This document shows positions 57,709 through 64,000 of a DNA stretch of 64,000 nt, one piece after another; the stretch's first letter is position 1, and every line of letters starts with the position of its first letter. Location of the stretch: positions 1,240,001-1,304,000 of the forward strand of contig NZ_CP118969.1 in assembly GCF_029023865.1 (NCBI RefSeq). Reading direction: 5' to 3'. The position numbers were made by a program, and so were the translations under genes. The stretch comes from Lactococcus lactis. Its GTDB lineage: Bacteria > Bacillota > Bacilli > Lactobacillales > Streptococcaceae. Below the pieces are notes generated by a model, which did no database searches, was not told the origin of the DNA, and saw nothing but the letters and a program-made list of their open reading frames with translations.

Positions 57709-57740
57709 AAAAAAACAACTCTTTACCAGAATTGTCTTTT
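57709..57740 (-). terminator. Terminator of the murI-rluB operon
   Basis: ACAATTC-tggtaaa-GAGTTGT (one G-U) followed by T7 on the minus strand, behind rluB. Confidence 0.65.
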
Positions 57741-57751
57741 ATAATAATCAC

Positions 57752-58471
57752 TTAATTTCCTTGGGCTGCATTAATCAATTGAGAAACTTCTTTTTTACTC
57801 AAACGACGAAATTGTCCTGTTGGAAGTCCATCCAATGTAAGAGTTCCATATTGAATACGACTCAATTTTTGTACTGGAAGTCCTGCAGCCGCAAACATTT
57901 TTTTAACTTGATGATTTTGTCCTTCATGGATAGTTAAACTAACAATCGAATGATTTTTTGTTTTCTCTTGTTTGATAATCTCATAACGGGCGGGACTAAC
58001 TTTTTTACCTTCAATAGTCATACCTAAAGTTAAAGGACGCAAGTTTTCTTTGTTCGCTTGGCCTTCTACCTTAGCAACATAGACCTTATCAACGCCATGA
58101 CGTGGGTGAGTCATCATATTCGTAAACTCACCGTCGTTTGTAAGCAAAAGCAAACCGCTTGTGTCCCAGTCCAAACGTCCCACAGGGTAAATCCGTTCTT
58201 TAACTTGAGGCATTAAATCCATTACCGTTTGACGTCCTTTGTCATCGCTAACTGAAGAAATATAGCCTCTTGGTTTATTTAGAAGATAATAAACGGGTTC
58301 TTCGTTATAAACTGCTACTCCATTAACTTCAACGATATCTCCAGTTGAAACTTGATAACCCAAGTTTGTCATTGGAACATTATTTACCGTTACTTTTCCC
58401 GCTAAAATTAGTTCTTCTGCTTTACGTCTGCTTGCCACACCTGCATGGGCCAAATATTTATTGATTCTCAT
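57752..58471 (-). CDS. rluB: rRNA pseudouridine synthase (RluB-type)
   Basis: 239 residues from the ATG at 58471; the longer frame overlaps scpB. N-terminal S4 domain MRINKYLAHAGVASRRKAEELI, then YLLNKPRGYISS and YPVGRLDWDTSGLLLLTNDG with the catalytic Asp. Modifies 23S rRNA (U2605-type). Overlaps scpB by 14 bp, as in streptococci. Confidence 0.92.
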   Translation of the reverse strand: MRINKYLAHAGVASRRKAEELILAGKVTVNNVPMTNLGYQVSTGDIVEVNGVAVYNEEPVYYLLNKPRGYISSVSDDKGRQTVMDLMPQVKERIYPVGRLDWDTSGLLLLTNDGEFTNMMTHPRHGVDKVYVAKVEGQANKENLRPLTLGMTIEGKKVSPARYEIIKQEKTKNHSIVSLTIHEGQNHQVKKMFAAAGLPVQKLSRIQYGTLTLDGLPTGQFRRLSKKEVSQLINAAQGN

Positions 58472-59024
58472 TTTCTTCACTTTCGTTAAATAAGGTTTGT
58501 TCTTCTGCGATAAATCTTGACTCATCTATTTCAGGTAATTCATCTAAATGATTAATCCCAATATAGTCTAAGAAAAATTCAGTTGTTGCATAAAGACTTG
58601 GACGTCCTGGTGCTTCAACTTGCCCGACCTTTTCAACCAAATCAAAAGCACGAAGTGTTGAGAGAACACCTGAGGAATTCACTCCGCGGAGCTGATCGAT
58701 TTCGAGTCGAGTTAAAGGTTGCTTATAAGCAATAATTGATAAAACTTCAAGAGCTGATTTTGACAAGGATTGATTAAGAGGAGTTTTGGCATAGTTTTTA
58801 AGAATTTCTGCAAACTCTTCTTTTGTAGCCATACGATATTTACCTGCAGTTTCAATAATCGTCAAAGCAGATTCTTCATCAGAATGATATTTTTCTTTTA
58901 AGTAATCAATTTGTTGCTGACAAGCTTGTTTAGACATTTCTGTCAATGCTGACAATTCTGCCAAAGTTAAACCAGCTTCGCCAGATACAAAAAGTAAGAG
59001 TTCACAACTTGCTGTCTTATTCAC
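58458..59024 (-). CDS. scpB: Segregation and condensation protein B
   Basis: 188 residues with two winged-helix domains; [24 protein letters not shown]-type motif ([18 protein letters not shown]) is diagnostic. GTG start at 59024, inside the end of scpA. Kleisin-associated partner of SMC. Confidence 0.95.
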   Translation of the reverse strand: [188 protein letters not shown]

Positions 59025-59745
59025 TAGTTTCTTTTCTTTCTAAAATAATTTCTCCAAAAAGCTCTCCTTGAGAAAAAGAAATCTGTTGATTTTTGATTAA
59101 TTCTAAAAGAGCCATAAAAGTGGTGACGAGTTCATCTTTATTAGTAGAGTTAGAAAACAAATCTGAAAATTTACATATTTTTTGTTCTGTAAATCTAGTA
59201 CTTAACTCTGAAATCTTATCAGCGATTGTAAATTTCTCAGCTGCTATTTTTGTGTTCTCGTCTTGAAAATGTTGTCTTTGCAACTCAAGAATCTTAGTAA
59301 AAGCTAGAAATAAATCTAAAGCAGATTTATCCTGCAAAAGTACAGTTTCATCAGTGATAATTTCTGTCTTAGCTTTTGAATAAAAATGACTACGTTCCTG
59401 ATGAAGTTCATCTAAATCTTGTGACAACATTTTATATTTCCGATATTCATCAATTTGAGCCAATAAATCATACTCAAGTTGTTCTGTATCTTCAATAAAA
59501 GTTTCGGTAACTGTTGGTAAAAGTCTTCTTGATTTAATTAACATCAGTTGACTTGCCATTAACATGTACTCTCCAGCTACTTCCAATTCAAGTTCTTTCA
59601 TGGTTTGAATATAGATAAGATATTGCTCAATAACTGGTACCAATGGAACTTCAAAAATATCCATTTCATACTGACTTACCAAATGCAATAAAAGGTCGAG
59701 AGGACCCTCGAAGTTTTTAATTTTTATATTGATTTCTTTAATCAT
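59017..59745 (-). CDS. scpA: Segregation and condensation protein A (kleisin)
   Basis: 242 residues. N-terminal FEGPLDLLLHLVSQYEMDIFEVPLVPVIEQYLIYI and ASQLMLIKSRRLLP are the SMC-neck-binding kleisin motifs; C-terminal winged helix. Works with SMC and ScpB. Confidence 0.95.
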   Translation of the reverse strand: MIKEINIKIKNFEGPLDLLLHLVSQYEMDIFEVPLVPVIEQYLIYIQTMKELELEVAGEYMLMASQLMLIKSRRLLPTVTETFIEDTEQLEYDLLAQIDEYRKYKMLSQDLDELHQERSHFYSKAKTEIITDETVLLQDKSALDLFLAFTKILELQRQHFQDENTKIAAEKFTIADKISELSTRFTEQKICKFSDLFSNSTNKDELVTTFMALLELIKNQQISFSQGELFGEIILERKETSE

Positions 59746-59774
59746 AGTTTACATAATAAAAATAATGTAAATTC

Positions 59775-60488
59775 CTATCTATAATATTTTTCAAGCGTTG
59801 TAATAGTTGTTAAACCAAGTAGAGTTGCCAGTTCATAAATTGACTTCCCTGCTTTAACTTGATGCAAGATATACTGTTCTCTAATTTCTTTGGAAGAATA
59901 GTTCGTAAATTTTTTCAATTCAGTATAAAGAAATTGACGAGATTTTGCGAATAATTCATCAGCATTATTAATGGCTTTAACTCTTATGGCAAATTTTTCT
60001 CTAATTGGTAAAACTCGTTTTATTCCTGCTTTTTCAATCGTGAGATATTTAAAGTTCCAATTAAAATTTTCCCATTTCAATTTTTGTATCTCAGCAAAAT
60101 TTAAACCAAATTCTAAAATTAATAAGGCTAAAAATTGTCCTGGACAGGTCAAAGGACCATAGAACTCAGGAAATTCCTTAATCATTGGATGATAACTTTG
60201 AGCAGTCTGTGATTTTTTTTGAACGACTTGTTTAATTTTAAAGTACTGGTCAACTTTTTGTCTTTGATACAGGAAAAGCAAATATTGATTTGCACTCGAA
60301 ATCTTCCTTCGCTGTGCTGCTGGCGAAAGATTACTAATTTGAATTTTGTAAAGTTCTAAGTTTTCTGTTGTGAGTGACTTATCTTCAAAGAAAGCCTGCA
60401 AAGAAACTAAATCATAATGGTAATTTGAACGAGTATTCTCTGAAAAATTTCTGCTTGCTAAATACTCGTCAATCTCGTTTGGTAATTT
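59775..60488 (-). CDS. XerD-like tyrosine recombinase with degenerate catalytic residues
   Basis: 237 residues from the ATG at 60488, which overlaps cbpB (a GTG 11 codons earlier is possible). N-terminal SAM-like core-binding domain ([20 protein letters not shown]), C-terminal integrase fold. The first catalytic Arg position reads [12 protein letters not shown] (normally GLRxxE), and the HxxR box is not recognisable; a Tyr is kept (LEKYYR). Matches the streptococcal XerD-like protein located beside scpA, whose catalytic role is doubtful. Confidence 0.8.
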   Translation of the reverse strand, partial: KLPNEIDEYLASRNFSENTRSNYHYDLVSLQAFFEDKSLTTENLELYKIQISNLSPAAQRRKISSANQYLLFLYQRQKVDQYFKIKQVVQKKSQTAQSYHPMIKEFPEFYGPLTCPGQFLALLILEFGLNFAEIQKLKWENFNWNFKYLTIEKAGIKRVLPIREKFAIRVKAINNADELFAKSRQFLYTELKKFTNYSSKEIREQYILHQVKAGKSIYELATLLGLTTITTLEKYYR

Positions 60489-60930
60489 CATAATATTTTG
60501 TAAAGTCGTGAGCAAAGGCACTAAAGGCCTTTAATATTTCTTGCCTAACAACAATCCCCATAAATTCCTGTCTTTTGACTACTGGGAGAAATGGCTCCTT
60601 AATTAATTTGTGCATCATTTCTTCCAAGGTTACTGATGGTCCAACTGTTTGAACATCTTTATTAACTATTTCCGAAATTGATGTATTATGTAATTTTTCA
60701 AAAAAGAAATTCTGCTCCATTTCAAATTCAACGATTTCTGTTAAACCCAAAACACCAACGTATTCTTTTTTTTCATTTAAAACTGGAACTCGTGAATACT
60801 TATACTGACTAAGCATCAGTTTGGCATGAGCAATATTATGCTCAGCATAAAGTACAGCAACATTTGAGGCAGGAATCATAAAGGTTTCACTTTGATTCAA
60901 GATAAAATCCTCAATCTTTTTATCAATCAT
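60469..60930 (-). CDS. cbpB: CBS-domain protein CbpB/DarB-like (c-di-AMP receptor family)
   Basis: 153 residues, tandem CBS domains (about 15-75 and 85-140: [58 protein letters not shown]). Family members bind c-di-AMP and modulate the stringent response. Position next to xerD-like, scpA and scpB is the Lactobacillales arrangement. Ligand binding inferred. Confidence 0.83.
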   Translation of the reverse strand: MIDKKIEDFILNQSETFMIPASNVAVLYAEHNIAHAKLMLSQYKYSRVPVLNEKKEYVGVLGLTEIVEFEMEQNFFFEKLHNTSISEIVNKDVQTVGPSVTLEEMMHKLIKEPFLPVVKRQEFMGIVVRQEILKAFSAFAHDFTKYYEITKRD

Positions 60931-60960
60931 GCAAATTACTCCTTAAAGAGCTTTGTAGAC

Positions 60961-61464
60961 TTAGAGTCTGAACTGTAGTTCCGGGATAGGTTCATGTTGC
61001 AGATTTCGATATGAAACTTTGAACTCTTCTCCTTCAATCTCAATTATAGCATACATTTTGATATCATACTTCCCTCTAGGTTGTGCAACTGAACCTGGAT
61101 TTACATAAAGTATATTATTAATTTTTTGTGCTACTGGTTGATGGATATGTCCAAAAAGCGCGATATCTGCGTTCTTTTCCTCAGCAAAATAAGAATAACG
61201 GTCTAATCCTAAACCAACATAAAAAAGATGACCATGTGTAATTAATACCTTTTTTCCTTCAACTTCTTGAGTAAGAAAATCATGATATCCACTATCATAA
61301 TCACAGTTCCCAGCAACAACAGTTATTCCTTGCCAAATTTCATCAGAACTAGGAAGTTCAGAATCTCCGCAATGAAAGATAGCAGTTGCTTCATTCAAAT
61401 ATTTAGATTTTATGGATTGAACCACATCGCGGTCATAATGTGAATCAGACATTACTACAAACAT
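60961..61464 (-). CDS. YfcE/MJ0936-type metallophosphoesterase
   Basis: 167 residues. Metal-binding motifs SDSHYDRD, HCGD, VVAGNCDYD, ITHGHLF, FGHIHQP in the usual order, so a dinuclear-metal phosphodiesterase. Between rdgB and cbpB in the operon; substrate unknown. Confidence 0.9.
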   Translation of the reverse strand: MFVVMSDSHYDRDVVQSIKSKYLNEATAIFHCGDSELPSSDEIWQGITVVAGNCDYDSGYHDFLTQEVEGKKVLITHGHLFYVGLGLDRYSYFAEEKNADIALFGHIHQPVAQKINNILYVNPGSVAQPRGKYDIKMYAIIEIEGEEFKVSYRNLQHEPIPELQFRL

Positions 61465-61511
61465 AAGCGTCCCTCTTTTACATAATTATTTTTATGTTAA
61501 TTTATTTAAAC

Positions 61512-62117
61512 TTATTTGTCAAGCCACTCAGGAAGTTCAGCCATTAATTTTCTCAAGGCTTGTCCACGATGAGAGACTTGATTTTTTTCTTTTTCTGATA
61601 ATTCTGCGGCTGTTCTAAAGGCATCAACCATGAAAATAGGATCATAGCCAAAACCATTTTCTCCTTTAGGAGCGAGAGCAATATAGCCATCCCAATCTGC
61701 TTCTACAACTAAACTCTCACGGCCTGGTTTTGCCGCCACAAGCGTAGTATGAAAATGTGCGCTTCTACGTTCTGGGGTAATTGCCGTTGGAGCCAGTTCG
61801 TGCAAAAGTTTTGCGATATTTTTCTCATCAGTAGGATCTGGAGCCGAGAAACGATGCGACCAAATGCCAGGCAAACCACCAAGGACATCAACACAAAGTC
61901 CTGAATCATCGCCAATAACTACTTGCCCAGTAATTTCAGCGATTTGTTCTGCTTTTAAACGAGCATTTTCTTCAAAAGTAGTTCCAGTTTCTTCAATTTC
62001 AGGAAGTTCTGGATAATCTGTTAAATCTTTGATTTCATAACCGAAATCAGCAAATAATTTTTTAAATTCTTTTGTTTTTCCTGAATTTCTTGTTGCGATA
62101 ATAAGTGTTTTTTCCAT
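61512..62117 (-). CDS. rdgB: XTP/dITP pyrophosphatase
   Basis: 201 residues, Ham1/RdgB family: [12 protein letters not shown] for the nucleotide, [35 protein letters not shown], and FGYDPIF and SHRGQAL near the C-terminus. Removes non-canonical purine nucleotides. Immediately follows murI (fused to it in some streptococci). Confidence 0.94.
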   Translation of the reverse strand: MEKTLIIATRNSGKTKEFKKLFADFGYEIKDLTDYPELPEIEETGTTFEENARLKAEQIAEITGQVVIGDDSGLCVDVLGGLPGIWSHRFSAPDPTDEKNIAKLLHELAPTAITPERRSAHFHTTLVAAKPGRESLVVEADWDGYIALAPKGENGFGYDPIFMVDAFRTAAELSEKEKNQVSHRGQALRKLMAELPEWLDK

Positions 62118-62933
62118 TTATTTTTCCTTATTGAAATTCTCTATTTCAGTATGTTCAATCTGAAGTTGTCCGATGTTTAACCATTTTTCTGCAATTTCTC
62201 GAAATGAATTAACGCCCGCAGTAGTATAGAAACGATGCTCTAATGGTTGACGTTCTTGTCCATTTATTGAAAAATAGTTGAGCAGAACAGAGATATCTCG
62301 TACAGCTTCTGCTCCAGAATCAATCAAACGCACCTCTTTTCCCATTGTTTCTTGGATTAAGGAACGTAAGAGAGGATAGTGAGTACATCCGAGAATTAAG
62401 GTATCTACTTTTCCAATTAGTGGAACAAGACTTTCTGATACAACTTTTCTAGCAATTTCAGATTCCATTTCATTTGATTCCACGATTGAAACAAATTTTG
62501 GACATGCTAGGCTATATACTTCTACTGCTGATGATTTACGAACAATTGTTTTATGATATTCATCTGAACGAATCGAAGCTTGAGTGGCAATTACACCAAT
62601 TTTGTTTGTTTTTGTTTTTTGAATCGCTGAGCTTGCTCCGGGTAGGATGACACCAATCACCGGTATATCTAGTTTTTCTTTTACAATTTCTAAGGCCATC
62701 GCTGTTGCTGTATTACAGGCCATTACAATCATTTTCACATCTTTTGATAGTAAAAAATTAACCATGTCCCAAGTGAACGCTATGATCTGTTCACGACTAC
62801 GCGGACCATAAGGAGCTCTTCTTGTATCTCCTATGTAGACAATTTCTTCATTTGGGAGTTGTCTAAGGAGTTCGCGAGCAACAGTCAGTCCACCAACACC
62901 AGAATCTAAGAGGCCGATTGGTCGATTGTCCAT
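62118..62933 (-). CDS. murI: Glutamate racemase
   Basis: 271 residues. Catalytic Cys pair in [10 protein letters not shown] and [11 protein letters not shown], with [13 protein letters not shown] and [11 protein letters not shown] at the N-terminus. Makes D-Glu for peptidoglycan. First gene of the eight-gene operon to rluB; RBS AGGAG. Confidence 0.96.
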   Translation of the reverse strand: MDNRPIGLLDSGVGGLTVARELLRQLPNEEIVYIGDTRRAPYGPRSREQIIAFTWDMVNFLLSKDVKMIVMACNTATAMALEIVKEKLDIPVIGVILPGASSAIQKTKTNKIGVIATQASIRSDEYHKTIVRKSSAVEVYSLACPKFVSIVESNEMESEIARKVVSESLVPLIGKVDTLILGCTHYPLLRSLIQETMGKEVRLIDSGAEAVRDISVLLNYFSINGQERQPLEHRFYTTAGVNSFREIAEKWLNIGQLQIEHTEIENFNKEK

Positions 62934-63028
62934 TTTTCTTCTCCTTTTTAAATATCTAATTCAAATTCTTTCTTATCCAAAATCTGTATTTTTTAATATA
63001 ATGGATACTTTATTTATGATGATAAAAG

Positions 63029-63080
63029 CAAACGCTGAGAGAGTTTAGAACTTGTGTTCTACTGCTTCGCTCAGCGTATA
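63029..63080. repeat. Long imperfect hairpin behind yneF
   Basis: ACGCTGAG (minus) pairs with CTCAGCGT across about 30 nt that includes GAAC/GTTC; a T-rich stretch follows. Could be the yneF terminator, or a small dispersed repeat. Confidence 0.5.
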
Positions 63081-63087
63081 TAATAGC

Positions 63088-63327
63088 TTATTTTTTGTTT
63101 GTGTCTGATTGCTTTGCAGCAGCACGAATTTGGCGAAGAACTTGTTGGACTTGAACTTCACTTGGTTTACGTCCCATAGATCCCATCATAAGACGAACAG
63201 CATCTTCATTAAGGGGTGGGTTATCCATAAGTAATTTTTTTGTTTGGCGTTGTGAGAACCATGTTCCCAAGAAAAAACCTGCCAAAAGGCATACAACCAT
63301 AAGCAAAATAGCTAAGATTAAATTCAT
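63088..63327 (-). CDS. YneF family (UPF0154) membrane protein
   Basis: 79 residues from the ATG at 63327 (AGGAGATTCAAA). One N-terminal helix (LAILLMVVCLLAGFFLGTW) and the conserved cytosolic NPPLNEDAVRLMMGSMGRKPSEVQVQQVLRQIR-type tail typical of the family. Function unknown; widely conserved in Firmicutes. Confidence 0.93.
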   Translation of the reverse strand: MNLILAILLMVVCLLAGFFLGTWFSQRQTKKLLMDNPPLNEDAVRLMMGSMGRKPSEVQVQQVLRQIRAAAKQSDTNKK

Positions 63328-63441
63328 TTTGAATCTCCTAATTTTGGCGAAAAGCTTTCGCCATTGATGACATCTTATTATATCAAATTTTAGTCCTTTT
63401 GTCAGCACTTTATATTACTGACAGAAAAGATAAATGAGGCA

Positions 63442-63475
63442 AAAGTTACTGACAGAGCTGTCAGTAACTTTTTAT
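63442..63475 (-). terminator. lysA terminator built from CTGACAG/CTGTCAG
   Basis: GTTACTGACAG-AG-CTGTCAGTAAC is an almost perfect palindrome with A4 before and T5 after, just past the lysA stop. Confidence 0.85.
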
Positions 63476-63478
63476 TTC

Positions 63479-64000
63479 TCAAATTGTAAAATCAAAACCA
63501 TCTAATGTTGCAAAATAATCAGCTGGCTTCTCTGCTCGACGAATTAAACGAGTCTTTCCATCTTCTTGAAGCAAAATTTCGGAACTTCTTAATTTAGCAT
63601 TATATTGATAACCCATTGAGAATCCATGCGCACCAGTATCATGAATCACTAATAAATCTCCTATTTCTATTTTAGGAAAGGCTCTTTCTTTTGCAAATTT
63701 ATCATTATTCTCACATAAAGAACCTGTAATATCATAAATTTCAGTCGCTTCATCATTTTCTTTTCCAGCAACTGTGATGTGGTGGTAAGCACCATAAAAG
63801 GCTGGACGCATCAAGTTAACTGCTGATGCATCAACGCCAACATATTTTCGATAAGTTTCTTTAAGATGCAAAACTTTTGTAATCAAATGACCGTGTGGAG
63901 CAAGCATAAAACGTCCCAATTCGGTATAAATTTTTAGATTTTCTATTCCGTTAGCGCTCAAAACTTCATCATAAGCTTCATGAACACCTTGTCCGATTTT
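63479..64000 (-). CDS. lysA: Diaminopimelate decarboxylase, C-terminal part (5' end outside window)
   Basis: 174 codons open to the right window edge, so the N-terminal PLP-binding half is missing. Seen: LGRFMLAPHGHLITKV (ELGR, GxG), YVGVDASAVNLMRPAFYGAYHHI (dimer/active-site block), TGSLCENNDKFAKERAFP with the catalytic Cys (CExxD), and GAHGFSMGYQYNAKLRSSEIL near the C-terminus. Makes L-Lys from meso-DAP. Confidence 0.93.
   Translation of the reverse strand, partial: KIGQGVHEAYDEVLSANGIENLKIYTELGRFMLAPHGHLITKVLHLKETYRKYVGVDASAVNLMRPAFYGAYHHITVAGKENDEATEIYDITGSLCENNDKFAKERAFPKIEIGDLLVIHDTGAHGFSMGYQYNAKLRSSEILLQEDGKTRLIRRAEKPADYFATLDGFDFTI

Overview
The window looks like a chromosomal segment of a lactococcus (Lactococcus lactis/cremoris group). 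The DNA is AT-rich with strong GGAGG ribosome sites, and the gene content and order are typical of Lactococcus/Streptococcus: dltXABCD, metE-metF, thiM-thiD-thiE, ribU behind an FMN riboswitch, mgtA behind an M-box, an HdiR-type self-cleaving SOS repressor, glpK-glpO-glpF with a Mga-like regulator, and murI-rdgB-yfcE-cbpB-xerD-like-scpA-scpB-rluB. Species and strain are inferences from gene content; no alignment was run.

1-16.6 kb is accessory and decayed. It holds an arsenic operon (arsR-arsD-arsA, arsA cut by the window edge), two cold-shock genes interleaved with four or five predicted small-RNA genes of one architecture, an initiator tRNA, a MerR-controlled reductase pair, a MarR operon, an ApbE flavinylation operon and a deoxynucleoside-salvage operon (kinase, LOG protein, deoxyribosyltransferase, BMP lipoprotein). 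Four separate remnants of a plasmid-type recA paralogue lie through it, all on the minus strand.

16.6-31.5 kb carries the glycerol operon (glpK interrupted by one in-frame stop), a Na+/H+ antiporter, a glycosyltransferase, a cytoplasmic alpha-amylase, a lactate-oxidase-type enzyme and aroF. Upstream of aroF is a complete classical attenuator with a phenylalanine-rich leader peptide.

31.5-46 kb is biosynthesis and envelope: metE-metF with a perfect Met-box, a DtxR-family regulator, mgtA with M-box, terminator and an acidic, proline-containing leader ORF, the dlt operon including dltX, and the thi operon behind a TPP riboswitch (thiE interrupted by one in-frame stop).

46-64 kb has a two-gene polysaccharide module (UDP-GlcNAc 2-epimerase plus membrane glycosyltransferase), a signal-less protein with InlB-like repeats, rplJ-rplL with the L10 leader, hdiR with a palindromic operator, a heterodimeric ABC exporter, ribU, the chromosome-segregation/cell-wall operon, and the end of lysA at the right edge. 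Nearly all genes are on the minus strand.
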